Assembly (NCBI GenBank): GCA_902362275.1
Contig: CABIWB010000008.1
Location: 43,425-107,424 of the forward strand
Source: Coriobacteriaceae bacterium
GTDB taxonomy: Bacteria > Actinomycetota > Coriobacteriia > Coriobacteriales > Coriobacteriaceae
DNA: 64,000 bases
Reading direction: 5' to 3'
Notes under the pieces: generated by a model
What the model saw: the letters and a program-made list of their open reading frames with translations, nothing else
Database searches by the model: none
What the model was told of the DNA's origin: nothing
Program-made: the position numbers and the translations under genes
In this document: piece after piece, positions 7,578 through 18,345 of the stretch
How positions within the stretch are numbered: the stretch's first letter is position 1
How the letters are laid out: every line of letters starts with the position of its first letter

Positions 7578-10226
7578 ATGGTGAAAAAGTCACCGGAAAA
7601 CACTACTCCCGCAATTGTGGACAACGTAGAGGCGCTTGAGGCTAAGCTCGCTCAGATGCGAGAGGCCCAGGCGCTTTTTGCTACGTACACGCAGGAGCAG
7701 GTCGACAAGATCTTCTATGAGGCCGCCATGGCCGCCAACAAGGCTCGTATCCCGTTGGCGAAGATGGCCATCGAGGAGACCGGCCGCGGCGTTCTTGAGG
7801 ACAAGGTCATCAAGAACCACTACGCCGCAGAGTACATCTACAACGCTTACAAGAACACCAAGACCTGTGGCGTTCTGGAGCGCGACGAGGCTTACGGCAT
7901 CACCAAGATCGCCGAGCCCATCGGCATCGTGGGCGCCGTCATCCCGACGACCAACCCCACCTCCACCGCGATCTTCAAGACGCTGATCAGCCTGAAGACC
8001 CGCAACGCCATCATCATCTCCCCGCACCCGGCAGCCGCCAAGTGCACCATCGCCGCCGCCAAACTCGTGCTTGACGCCGCCGTCAAGGCCGGCGCCCCCG
8101 AGGGCATCATCGGCTGGGTCGATGTCCCCTCCATCGAGCTGACCAACATGGTTATGCGCGACGTCGACATCATCCTCGCCACCGGTGGCCCGGGCATGGT
8201 CAAGGCCGCTTACTCCTCGGGCAAGCCCGCCCTGGGCGTTGGCGCCGGTAACACCCCGGTCGTCATCGACGACACCGCCGACGTGCTGCTCGCCGTCAAC
8301 TCCATCATCCACTCCAAGACCTTCGACAACGGCATGATCTGCGCTTCCGAGCAGTCCGTGACCGTCATCGACACCATCTATGACCAGGTCAAGGCCGAGT
8401 TCCAGAAGCGCGGCTGCTACTTCGTCAAGCAGGGTGCCGAGATGGAGGCCCTGCGTGCCGCCATGTTCAAGAACGGCGCTCTCGATCACCGCATCCCCGG
8501 CATGGCTGCCGCTAAGATCGCCGAGCTCGCCGGCATCGAGGTTCCCGCCAAGACCAAGATCCTGATCGCCGAGGTCACCTCCACCGACCCCGCCAAGGAG
8601 GAGTTCTCCCACGAGAAGCTCTCCCCGGTCCTGGCCATGTACCACGCCAAGGACTTCCAGGAGGCCGTCGACAAGGCCGAGCACCTGGTGCTCGCCGGTG
8701 GCCCGGGCCACACCGCCTCTCTGTACGTGCACCCCGCTCAGGCCGAGAAGATCAGCCTGTTCGAGCACGTCATGAAGGCCTGCCGTATCGTCATCAACAC
8801 CCCGTCCTCGCACGGCGGCATCGGTGACCTGTACAACTTTGGCATGAAGCCGTCTCTGACCCTGGGCTGCGGCTCCTGGGGCGGCAACTCCGTCTCCGAG
8901 AACGTTGGGGTGAAGCACTTGATCAACGTTAAGACTGTGGCCGAGCGCCGTGAGAACATGCTGTGGTTCCGCGCTCCCGAGAAGGTCTACTTCAAGAAGG
9001 GTTCCACGCCCGTCGCCCTCGACGAGCTGGGCAACGTCATGGGCAAGAAGCGCGCCTTCATCGTCACCGACCAGTTCCTCTTCAAGAATGGCAACACCCG
9101 CGCCATCGAGGCCAAGCTCGACGAGATGGGCATTGCCCACGACTGCTTCTACGACGTCGAGCCCGATCCGTCGCTGCAGTGCGCACGTCGCGGCGCCAAG
9201 CAAATGGCTCTCTTTGAGCCGGACGTCATCATCGCCGTCGGCGGTGGCTCCGCTATGGACGCCGGCAAGATCATGTGGATGATGTACGAGCACCCCGAGT
9301 GCAAGTTTGAGGACATGGCCATGGACTTCATGGACATCCGCAAGCGTATCTTCACCTTCCCCGAGATGGGCAAGAAGGCCTACTTCGTCGCCGTCCCGAC
9401 CTCCTCGGGTACCGGCTCCGAGTGCACGCCGTTCGCCATCATCACCGATAAGGAGACCGGCATCAAGTGGCCGCTCGCCGACTACGCGCTGCTCCCCAAC
9501 ATGGCTATCGTCGACGCCGACAACTGCATGACCGCTCCGCGCGGCCTGACCGCTGCCTCCGGCATCGACGTCATGACCCACGCCATCGAGTCTTACGTCT
9601 CCATCATGGCTTCCGACTACACCAAGGGCCTCTCCGAGCGCGCTGCTAAGCTCGTCTTCGAGAACCTGCCCTCCAGCTTCACGAACGGCGCCAAGGACCC
9701 GCATGCCCGCGAGGAGATGCACAACGCCTCCTGCATGGCCGGTATGGCCTTCGCCAACGCCTTCCTGGGCCTCAACCACTCCATGGCCCACAAGCTCGGC
9801 GCCTTCCATCACCTGCCCCACGGCCTCGCAAACGCCGTCATCCTGACCCGCGTCATGCGCTACAACGCCGCCGAGGCTCCCGTCAAGATGGGTACCTTCT
9901 CCCAGTATCCTTACCCCAACGCGCTGCACAACTACGCCGAAATGGCCAAGTACTGCGGCATCGAGGGCAAGGACGACAAGGAGGTCTTCGAGAACTTCAT
10001 CACGAAGCTCGAGGAGCTCAAGGACTTCATCGGTGTCAAGAAGACCATCGCCGACTACGGTGTTGACGAGCAGTACTTCCTCGACACCCTCGACGAGATG
10101 ACCGAGCAGGCATTCAACGACCAGTGCACCGGCGCTAACCCGCGCTACCCGCTCATGAGCGAGATCAAGGAGCTCTACCTGGACGCCTACTACGGCCGCG
10201 AGCCTCAGGACTACGCCGTCTGCTAG
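7578..10226 (+). CDS. adhE: Bifunctional acetaldehyde-CoA / alcohol dehydrogenase
   Basis: The 882-residue fusion has an N-terminal CoA-acylating aldehyde dehydrogenase (about residues 20-450, catalytic Cys in DNGMICASEQS) and a C-terminal iron alcohol dehydrogenase (about 460-870, with GGGSAMDAGK and the metal-binding HAIESYVS and NHSMAHKLGAFHHLPHG histidines). It reduces acetyl-CoA to ethanol in two NADH-dependent steps and regenerates NAD+ during fermentation. AAGGAG lies 6 bases before the ATG. Codon use is strongly biased (AAG, ATC, GAG, CTG), as expected for an abundant protein. It is not obviously in an operon with its upstream neighbours. Confidence 0.97.
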   Translation: MVKKSPENTTPAIVDNVEALEAKLAQMREAQALFATYTQEQVDKIFYEAAMAANKARIPLAKMAIEETGRGVLEDKVIKNHYAAEYIYNAYKNTKTCGVLERDEAYGITKIAEPIGIVGAVIPTTNPTSTAIFKTLISLKTRNAIIISPHPAAAKCTIAAAKLVLDAAVKAGAPEGIIGWVDVPSIELTNMVMRDVDIILATGGPGMVKAAYSSGKPALGVGAGNTPVVIDDTADVLLAVNSIIHSKTFDNGMICASEQSVTVIDTIYDQVKAEFQKRGCYFVKQGAEMEALRAAMFKNGALDHRIPGMAAAKIAELAGIEVPAKTKILIAEVTSTDPAKEEFSHEKLSPVLAMYHAKDFQEAVDKAEHLVLAGGPGHTASLYVHPAQAEKISLFEHVMKACRIVINTPSSHGGIGDLYNFGMKPSLTLGCGSWGGNSVSENVGVKHLINVKTVAERRENMLWFRAPEKVYFKKGSTPVALDELGNVMGKKRAFIVTDQFLFKNGNTRAIEAKLDEMGIAHDCFYDVEPDPSLQCARRGAKQMALFEPDVIIAVGGGSAMDAGKIMWMMYEHPECKFEDMAMDFMDIRKRIFTFPEMGKKAYFVAVPTSSGTGSECTPFAIITDKETGIKWPLADYALLPNMAIVDADNCMTAPRGLTAASGIDVMTHAIESYVSIMASDYTKGLSERAAKLVFENLPSSFTNGAKDPHAREEMHNASCMAGMAFANAFLGLNHSMAHKLGAFHHLPHGLANAVILTRVMRYNAAEAPVKMGTFSQYPYPNALHNYAEMAKYCGIEGKDDKEVFENFITKLEELKDFIGVKKTIADYGVDEQYFLDTLDEMTEQAFNDQCTGANPRYPLMSEIKELYLDAYYGREPQDYAVC

Positions 10227-10243
10227 TTTTAGCACGGTTTTTA

Positions 10244-10282
10244 ACGGCGGGGGTGCACGGGTGTTTCACACACCCCCGCCGT
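10244..10282 (+). terminator. GC-rich hairpin between adhE and the phosphotransferase gene
   Basis: ACGGCGGGGGTG (10244-10255) pairs perfectly with CACCCCCGCCGT (10271-10282). No T-run follows (CGCTTCT), so it may stabilise the adhE 3' end or attenuate rather than fully terminate. Confidence 0.55.
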
Positions 10283-10314
10283 CGCTTCTATCGCATCGTT
10301 GAAAGGATGCAACC

Positions 10315-11079
10315 ATGCTGCTACCCGATTCCAAGACCGAACTCGTCCGCCGTGGCAACAAGGTCGTTTACGACCTGGGCGACAAGATCGTCAAGGTCTT
10401 TAACGAGACCAAGCCTGTCTCCGACGTGTTCAACGAGGCTTTGAATCTTGCCCGCATCAATGAGTGCGGCATCCGCAGCCCCAAGGCTCTCGAGGTTTCC
10501 CAGCTCGAGAACGCCAACGGCTGGGCGCTCGTGACCGAGAAGGTTCCGGGCACCACCCTTGCCGAGAAGATGACTGCCGAGCCCCAGCGCTTTGGTGAGT
10601 ACCTCGAGATGTTCGTCGACCTCCAGATTGAGATCCACGGCTACACCTCCCCGCTGCTTAACCGTCAGCGCGACAAGTTCGCCCGCATGATCGACAGCCT
10701 TGATCAGCTCAATGCCACCACGCGCTACAACCTTCAGGAGCGTCTGGACGGCATGACCAAGGAGTTCAAGGTCTGCCACGGCGACTTCAACCCCTCCAAT
10801 GTCATCGTCGGCGACGACGGCCAGCTCTATGTGTGCGACTGGGCACACGCCACCCAGGGCTCCCCTGCTGCCGACGTTGCCACCACCTACCTGCTCTTCG
10901 CCCTCAACAGCAAGGACCAGGCCGAGGCCTACCTGGAGCTCTACTGCGACCGCGCCGACATGCCCATGCAGGTCGTGCGTCAGTGGACGAGCATCGTCGC
11001 CGCTTCCGAGCTCGCTCGTAAGCGCAACGTGAACGATGAGTTCCTGAAGAACTGGATCGACGTCGTCGATTATCAGTAA
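10315..11079 (+). CDS. APH/choline kinase-like phosphotransferase of unknown substrate
   Basis: The 254-residue protein has the fold signature of the aminoglycoside phosphotransferase/choline kinase family. There is a lysine in KIVKVF (residues 24-29), the Brenner-type catalytic loop HGDFNPSNV (His155, Asp157, Asn162), and a metal-binding Asp175 in CDWA. Such proteins phosphorylate small hydroxyl or amino compounds, but the substrate is not readable from sequence. It lies 88 bases after adhE on the same strand, past a GC-rich hairpin, with GAAAGGA before its ATG. No transmembrane or signal segment is seen. A resistance role is not supported. Confidence 0.8.
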   Translation: MLLPDSKTELVRRGNKVVYDLGDKIVKVFNETKPVSDVFNEALNLARINECGIRSPKALEVSQLENANGWALVTEKVPGTTLAEKMTAEPQRFGEYLEMFVDLQIEIHGYTSPLLNRQRDKFARMIDSLDQLNATTRYNLQERLDGMTKEFKVCHGDFNPSNVIVGDDGQLYVCDWAHATQGSPAADVATTYLLFALNSKDQAEAYLELYCDRADMPMQVVRQWTSIVAASELARKRNVNDEFLKNWIDVVDYQ

Positions 11080-11114
11080 TATCTGAGCGATTTATTTCGC
11101 ATCGGAGGCACAAG

Positions 11115-11152
11115 AAACCCCACAGCTTATATGGGCTGTGGGGTTTTCCTTT
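11115..11152 (+). terminator. Terminator of the adhE-phosphotransferase region
   Basis: AAACCCCACAGC pairs with GCTGTGGGGTTT, followed by TTTTCCTTTT. It is strong on the plus strand. Confidence 0.88.
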
Positions 11153-11175
11153 TAGATATCGAGGATGCTACAAGA

Positions 11176-11225
11176 TAAAAGGACGGCCCCGCATCTCCCC
11201 GATCTGGAGAAATGCGGGGCCGTCC
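11176..11225 (-). terminator. Terminator of the tsf/pyrH-proS operon
   Basis: On the minus strand GGACGGCCCCGCAT pairs with ATGCGGGGCCGTCC, a 14-bp stem, followed by TTTTATCTT. It lies 31 bases after the proS stop and converges with the plus-strand terminator at 11115-11152. Confidence 0.88.
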
Positions 11226-11255
11226 CGTATATCGAACTACAAACGAAATCGTCGA

Positions 11256-12977
<1,722 letters not shown>

Positions 12978-14060
12978 TTATTTCTCCTCAATAAGTTTGT
13001 CGACCTCTGCCATAAGCGCGTCGATAATTTGTTCCTCAGCTACTTTACCAATGATCTGGCCATGCGAAAAGAGCAAGGCCCGACCACGTCCGCAAGCAAC
13101 GCCCAGGTCGGCATCAGAAGCCTCACCGGGGCCATTAACGGCACATCCCATCACAGCGATAGAAAGCGGCGCGGAGTAGTTCTTAAGCCGCTCGGTGACC
13201 TCCTCGGCGATGTGAATGAGGTTAACCTGGCAGCGGGCGCACGTGGGGCACGAGACAATCTCGGGGCCACGGCGACGCAGGCCCAGCGACTGCAGAATAC
13301 CCCAGGCAACCGGCGGCTCCTCAACCGGATCGGCCGTGAGAGAGACGCGCATGGTGTCACCAATACCCTCAGACAGCAGAATACCAAGGCCCACCGAGCT
13401 CTTAATGGTGCCCTGAAGCTTGGTACCCGCCTCGGTTACGCCCAGGTGAAGCGGAACGTGGGGAATCTCACGCGACAAGGCTCGATAGGTATCGAGCGTC
13501 GTTTGCACGCTATGGGCCTTGGCCGAAAGCACAATGTTCGTAAAGCCGCGGTCTTCAAAATGCTTGACGAAACGTTCGCTCGACATCACGAGTTTTTCGG
13601 GCTGCGTGAGGTCGTCGCGCTCGGCGATATCCTGCTCAAGCGAACCGGCATTGACGCCGATACGAATCGCACAGCCCGCGGCACCAGCAGCATCGATCAC
13701 CGCGTCAACCTTGGCCCAATCGCCGATATTGCCGGGATTAATGCGCAGCTTGGCAGCTCCGGCCTCAACGGCACCAATGGCGAGCTTATGGTTAAAGTGA
13801 ATATCGGCGACGATCGGCACCGGGGACTCAGCACAGATGGTACGAAAGCCCTCGAGCGCGGCCTCGGTGGGAACACTCACGCGCACGATATCGCAGCCCG
13901 CCTGCGCCAACGCGCGAACCTGCCCAAGCGTTGCCTGGGCATCGGCGGTATCAGTGCAGGTCATGGACTGAACCACCACCGGCGCGCCGCCGCCGATCTG
14001 CACGCCGCCCACATGCACGGGGCGCGTCAGCTCGCGCGGCAAAGAATGGGATAGAGACAA
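12978..14060 (-). CDS. ispG: 4-hydroxy-3-methylbut-2-enyl diphosphate synthase
   Basis: This iron-sulfur enzyme of the MEP isoprenoid pathway converts MEcPP to HMBPP. The C-terminal CPTCARC and the later NGPGEASDADLG segment supply the [4Fe-4S] ligands and the substrate site. The N-terminal VVVQSMTCTDT motif is typical. The open frame reaches 14147 but overlaps rseP. TTG at 14060, with GGGGAG 8 bases upstream, gives 360 residues, which fits the family. It lies 13 bases after rseP and two genes after dxr, another MEP-pathway gene. Confidence 0.93.
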   Translation of the reverse strand: MSLSHSLPRELTRPVHVGGVQIGGGAPVVVQSMTCTDTADAQATLGQVRALAQAGCDIVRVSVPTEAALEGFRTICAESPVPIVADIHFNHKLAIGAVEAGAAKLRINPGNIGDWAKVDAVIDAAGAAGCAIRIGVNAGSLEQDIAERDDLTQPEKLVMSSERFVKHFEDRGFTNIVLSAKAHSVQTTLDTYRALSREIPHVPLHLGVTEAGTKLQGTIKSSVGLGILLSEGIGDTMRVSLTADPVEEPPVAWGILQSLGLRRRGPEIVSCPTCARCQVNLIHIAEEVTERLKNYSAPLSIAVMGCAVNGPGEASDADLGVACGRGRALLFSHGQIIGKVAEEQIIDALMAEVDKLIEEK

Positions 14061-14073
14061 TCCAAACACTCCC

Positions 14074-15435
14074 CTACAGAATAAATCGAAGGATGTCGGA
14101 ACGAAGCATATAGACAAACAGCAGTGCGAAAAGCGCGATGCCCACATAGCTCACAATCGTCTGGACCTTGAGCGGAAGCTCGCGGCCAGCAATCTTTTGA
14201 ATGATCTCGATGACCAGCTTGCCGCCATCGAGCGGCGGGATAGGCAGCAAGTTCATAAAGCCCAGCGAGAACGAGATGAGCGCTGCAAACGACAAGAACG
14301 TGATGGGACCGGCAGCAGCTGCCTGCGAAGACATGACGCTAATACCCACGATCGAGGAGGACTGATCGAGGATCTCCATCGTATGCTGTGGCTGGAGCAG
14401 ACATAGCACGCCCTCCGCCGTCTGCGCAACATAGGAGAAGGAGAGGCGCGCCGAGGTGATGGGGTCCAAACGAACCACCTGCGTAGAGGCATAAACGCCC
14501 AAGCGTTCGTTCTCTTTGAGTGCGACCGAGGTCGAGCACTGCTTGCCATCGCGCTCATACTCAATAGCAATATCGTCCTTACCGGCGGCCTTGCCGATGG
14601 CATCGTAGACATCCATCCAAGTGGAACATGAGACACCGTCAACCGAAAGGATCGCATCACCGGCCTCGATACCCGCCTTGGCGGCAATAGACCCCTCGTC
14701 AACCTGACCGATCACGTTGGTATCCATCGGCACGGTGACACCCGCAATGGAATAGATGCTCATAAGGAGCAAAAAACCCGTCAAGATATTGACGAGAATG
14801 CCCGCGAGCAGCATAAAGGCGCGCTTGAGAAAGCCTTGGCCAAGATAGGTGTGCGAGCGCTCTTGCGCAAGGAACTCGGCCTCGCCGCACGACAGCTCCC
14901 ACACATCGCCCTCGGCAGTCGCATGTTCGCGATCGAAACGGCGACCATCAAAGGTGGTATAGCCTGCCGTGTCTCGCGGCAACGTCTGATATTTGGTGGG
15001 ATAGTAGCTCGGCGAGGGCTGCTCCCCTTCCTCATACCAGGGCGCGATGGAGCCCCAACCCAAGAGCAAGGCACATGCCTCGAGCACATCCTCCTCGGAC
15101 AGTTCGAGCTCGGCGGCAAGGTCGGCCACGGTCACGCGACCATGACGATAGATAGCCGCGAGCACGCGATCGGCGCACGAGACATCGGTCGGATCCATAC
15201 CGCAGATGGCAGCGTAGCCACCCAGCAGCAGCGGGGTCACGCCAAACTTGGTTCCAATGCGACGCGACGTGAAATGGATATCAAAGCGGCACGGCAGGCC
15301 CAAAAAGAACTCGGTCACACGGACGCCGCAGGCACGCGCCGCCAAAAAGTGGCCGCCCTCGTGCAAAAACACGAGTACGGAAAGCATCAGCAGGCCCCAA
15401 AAGACCGATGAAAGAACGCTCAGAACAGTATCCAT
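14074..15435 (-). CDS. rseP: Site-2 intramembrane metalloprotease with an inserted domain
   Basis: This M50 zinc protease has HEGGH (residues 25-29) in the first membrane helix, a PDZ domain (about 235-320), and NLLPIPPLDG near the C-terminus, the second metal-binding motif. Family members cleave membrane anti-sigma factors and signal-peptide remnants. Between GGYAAICGMD and the second helix there are about 120 residues where homologues have about 30; part of it (DRVLAAIYRHGRVTVADLAA) reads like a winged helix. The start is uncertain: ATG 15435 (453 residues) has a distant AAGGA, and TTG 15450 abuts it. It sits between dxr and ispG, as often seen. Confidence 0.9.
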   Translation of the reverse strand: MDTVLSVLSSVFWGLLMLSVLVFLHEGGHFLAARACGVRVTEFFLGLPCRFDIHFTSRRIGTKFGVTPLLLGGYAAICGMDPTDVSCADRVLAAIYRHGRVTVADLAAELELSEEDVLEACALLLGWGSIAPWYEEGEQPSPSYYPTKYQTLPRDTAGYTTFDGRRFDREHATAEGDVWELSCGEAEFLAQERSHTYLGQGFLKRAFMLLAGILVNILTGFLLLMSIYSIAGVTVPMDTNVIGQVDEGSIAAKAGIEAGDAILSVDGVSCSTWMDVYDAIGKAAGKDDIAIEYERDGKQCSTSVALKENERLGVYASTQVVRLDPITSARLSFSYVAQTAEGVLCLLQPQHTMEILDQSSSIVGISVMSSQAAAAGPITFLSFAALISFSLGFMNLLPIPPLDGGKLVIEIIQKIAGRELPLKVQTIVSYVGIALFALLFVYMLRSDILRFIL

Positions 15436-15460
15436 AAAACGAAAAAGCAATCCTTATGGG

Positions 15461-16648
15461 TTAGGAACGGGTTGCGGCGAGCACCTGCGCAGCTTTTTCA
15501 CGCGCCCACGCATCGATGTCGCGAAGCTGCTCAAACGAATCGGCTGCCTGCACATCGTGGGCATCCATGCAGGATTCCACAATGCGATCGATATCGGTAA
15601 AGCTGCAGCCATCGTGCAGGAAGGCATCGACGGCGACCTCGTTGGCGGCATTGAGCACGCACGGCATGGTGCCACCCGTCTTGCCGGCACGCTCGGCCAG
15701 TGCCAGACAGCGGAAGGTATCCATGTCGGCAGCATCAAACGTGAGCTGTCCCAGCTCGCGAAAATCGATACGAGGCGCCGGGGTATCCCAACGCTCGGGA
15801 TACGAGAACGCGAACTGGATGGGAATACGCATGTCGGAAGTACCGAGATGCGCCATCACAGAGCCGTCGGCGAACTCGACCATAGAGTGAATCTTGGACT
15901 GACGCTGCACGACCACGTTAATGAAATCGAGGTCGCAGTTAAACAGGTGCATGGCCTCGATGCGCTCCAGGCCCTTGTTCATGAGGGTGGCGGAGTCGAT
16001 GGTGATCTTGGCACCCATGGCCCACGTGGGATGCGCGAGGGCATCGGCACGCGTCACGCGATCGAGCTCGTCGCGCGTGCGGCCAAAGAACGGACCGCCC
16101 GAGCAGGTGAGCCAAATGCAGTGGGCCTCGCGCGGGTTCTCCCCCAGATAGCACTGGTAGATGGCGGAATGCTCAGAGTCGACCGGAATAAGCTGGCCCG
16201 GTTGCGCCAACGGCATAAGCAAGTCGCCACCGACGACGAGGGACTCCTTGTTGGCAAGGGCAAGGCGCTTATTCGAGGTCAAGGCCGCATGGCTCGCCTC
16301 GAGACCGGCGGCGCCCACAATAGCGACGAGCACGCAGTCGACATCGTCGCGACGCGCGAGCTCGCAAACCGCCTGCGCGCCAACGCCGAGCTGCGTGCCC
16401 TCGGGCAACTCCTGCAGCACGGCGTCATCGCCATGAGCGACATCGGCCACGGCAACCGCCGGAACCGAGAACTCAAGAGCAGCGGCAACGAGCTCAGAGG
16501 TACTGGAGTTAACGGACAGCGCCGTCACCTGCAGGCGATCGGCATGCTGGCGGCACACATCGAGCGCCTGGGTGCCGATAGAGCCTGTACAGCCCAGGAT
16601 GGCAACACGGAGACGTCCATCGGAGCCATACGTCGTCTGGAAGGACAT
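15461..16648 (-). CDS. dxr: 1-deoxy-D-xylulose 5-phosphate reductoisomerase
   Basis: The 395-residue NADPH enzyme makes MEP from DXP, the first committed step of the non-mevalonate isoprenoid pathway. The nucleotide-binding motif GCTGSIGTQ is at residues 19-27. ALANKESLV-type and SATLMNKGLE segments contribute the substrate and metal sites. The start ATG overlaps the cdsA stop (TAATG). It is in the uppS-cdsA-dxr-rseP-ispG block, which links isoprenoid supply to undecaprenyl lipid synthesis. Confidence 0.96.
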   Translation of the reverse strand: MSFQTTYGSDGRLRVAILGCTGSIGTQALDVCRQHADRLQVTALSVNSSTSELVAAALEFSVPAVAVADVAHGDDAVLQELPEGTQLGVGAQAVCELARRDDVDCVLVAIVGAAGLEASHAALTSNKRLALANKESLVVGGDLLMPLAQPGQLIPVDSEHSAIYQCYLGENPREAHCIWLTCSGGPFFGRTRDELDRVTRADALAHPTWAMGAKITIDSATLMNKGLERIEAMHLFNCDLDFINVVVQRQSKIHSMVEFADGSVMAHLGTSDMRIPIQFAFSYPERWDTPAPRIDFRELGQLTFDAADMDTFRCLALAERAGKTGGTMPCVLNAANEVAVDAFLHDGCSFTDIDRIVESCMDAHDVQAADSFEQLRDIDAWAREKAAQVLAATRS

Positions 16649-17547
16649 TACAGCACGCCTCCGATCATCAGCAACAGCTGCGCGGTGATGCAGCCGAAGA
16701 TAAGCGAATCGCTACGATCGAGCATGCCGCCGTGGCCCGGGATAAGGTTGCCGGAATCCTTGACGCCCACACCGCGCTTGATGCGCGACTCGATAAGGTC
16801 GCCGATAACGCCCAGAATGGACACAACCACGCCGCACAGCAGCGCATAGGGCAGGCTGAGCTTGTAGAAGTGCGTCACCCACAGGATTAGCCAAATCAAA
16901 ACCGAGCCTAAGATGCCGCCGGCAAACCCCTCCCAGCTCTTTTTGGGAGAGATCTTGGGAACCATCTTGTGCTTGCCGATACGGCTGCCCACGATGTAGG
17001 CAAACGAATCAGAGACCCAAAGGGACGCGCAAACGCCCACTGAAAGCAGGGCACCGGCAAAACCGGGCACGGCATCGCGCAGCAGCACGATAGCCGACAG
17101 CATAAAGCCAGTGTAGATGGGACCCATGAGCGTCACGGCCACATCAGAGATGCGGGTACGCGGCGACCAGACATACCAAATGCCCACAGCGAGCATCAAG
17201 GCAAAAAGCAGGGCATTCAGCAACATCGAATCGCCCAACGCCGACAGCGGAAAGAGTACGGCGGCAGCGATACCCATGTGCTCGTTAGCCATCTTGCCAT
17301 CGAGCCTTGTCATACGGAAAAACTCATAGCAGCACAGACCGCTCATGACAGAAACAAAGATGGCCGTGGGCACGATACCCAAAACCAGGCACAGGATAAA
17401 GACGACGGCGTAGACGATACCGGCGGCGGCACGGGTGATAAAGCCCGCCAGCCACGAACCGGTGCCGCCCTTCGCTGCAGGCGCTTCCGCAGTGGCAGCT
17501 TTACGCGCAGGCGTCTTGGGAGCAGATGCCTTGGGACGATCGGACAC
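16648..17547 (-). CDS. cdsA: Phosphatidate cytidylyltransferase
   Basis: The 299-residue membrane enzyme makes CDP-diacylglycerol, the precursor of anionic phospholipids. The first 30 residues are an Ala/Lys/Pro-rich cytoplasmic stretch, followed by about eight hydrophobic helices. The C-terminal family signature is present as RIKRGVGVKDSGNLIPGHGG followed by MLDRSDS. GTG at 17547 has AGGAGG 7 bases upstream, inside the end of uppS. Confidence 0.95.
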   Translation of the reverse strand: MSDRPKASAPKTPARKAATAEAPAAKGGTGSWLAGFITRAAAGIVYAVVFILCLVLGIVPTAIFVSVMSGLCCYEFFRMTRLDGKMANEHMGIAAAVLFPLSALGDSMLLNALLFALMLAVGIWYVWSPRTRISDVAVTLMGPIYTGFMLSAIVLLRDAVPGFAGALLSVGVCASLWVSDSFAYIVGSRIGKHKMVPKISPKKSWEGFAGGILGSVLIWLILWVTHFYKLSLPYALLCGVVVSILGVIGDLIESRIKRGVGVKDSGNLIPGHGGMLDRSDSLIFGCITAQLLLMIGGVL

Positions 17548-17549
17548 GA

Positions 17550-18344
17550 TTAAGCCTCCTCGGTCTTGCTCAGTCCACCAAACCTACGGTCACGGCCCTG
17601 ATAGGCCAAAATGGCGTCGACAAGGCCCCAACGATCAAAGTCGGGCCAATAGGTATCGGTGACGTAGAACTCGGAATAAGCCACCTGCCACAACAGATAG
17701 TTCGAAAGGCGCAGCTCACCAGAGGTGCGAATCACAAGCTCAGGATCGGGAAGACCGGCGGTATAGAGGTGGGAAGCCACCATGTCGTCATCAATTGCGG
17801 CAGGATCGATCTTGCCGGCGGCAGCGTCGAGTGCAATCTGACGGACAGCGCGGGTAATCTCGGCACGCGCGCCGTAGTTGACTGCAAGCGCCAGCGTCAT
17901 ACCGGTGTGATCGGCGCACTCGGCAAGACCGCGTTCAAAAACGTCGCGGGTCTTCTTGGGCAGCGCGGAAATGTCACCCAAAAAGACAACACGCACGTTT
18001 TCGCGCTTCAGAAGCGGCAGCTCGTCGATAAACGTCTTGGCAAACAGATGCATCAAGACGTTGACCTCATGCTGCGGACGGTTCCAGTTTTCGGTAGAAA
18101 ACGCATAGGCCGAAAGCACGTCGACGCCTAAGCGCACGCAGGCGGTAATGATCTCGCGCAGCGAGACGATACCTGCCTTATGACCCTCGGTGCGTGCAAG
18201 ACCGCGCGACGTGGCCCAACGACCGTTGCCGTCCATGATGCACGAGATATGGTGCGGAATGTTATTGAGGTCAAGGTCGGAAAAACCGACGCCCGCAGGG
18301 GCGTCGGCAAAGTACTCGACCAGTTTATGCTCGTCGTATTGCAC
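17550..18344 (-). CDS. uppS: Isoprenyl transferase (undecaprenyl diphosphate synthase)
   Basis: This cis-prenyltransferase elongates farnesyl diphosphate with isopentenyl units to make the lipid carrier for peptidoglycan. MDGNGRWA with catalytic Asp38 and a C-terminal RTSGELRLSNYLLWQVAYSE region are diagnostic. The length of 264 residues is normal. The start is GTG at 18344, with GGAG in the last codons of frr; the gap to frr is one base. Confidence 0.95.
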   Translation of the reverse strand: MQYDEHKLVEYFADAPAGVGFSDLDLNNIPHHISCIMDGNGRWATSRGLARTEGHKAGIVSLREIITACVRLGVDVLSAYAFSTENWNRPQHEVNVLMHLFAKTFIDELPLLKRENVRVVFLGDISALPKKTRDVFERGLAECADHTGMTLALAVNYGARAEITRAVRQIALDAAAGKIDPAAIDDDMVASHLYTAGLPDPELVIRTSGELRLSNYLLWQVAYSEFYVTDTYWPDFDRWGLVDAILAYQGRDRRFGGLSKTEEA

Positions 18345-18345
18345 C

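Noticed and set aside
7590-10235. An 881-codon open frame antisense to adhE
   Set aside because: The strong codon bias of adhE removes stops from the opposite strand. The translated sequence is a low-complexity Gly/Val/Leu/Asp mixture with no motif.
10315-11079. Aminoglycoside resistance gene
   Set aside because: The fold family is shared, but it has no close match to known resistance enzymes that I recognise, and the context is metabolic with host-like codon use.
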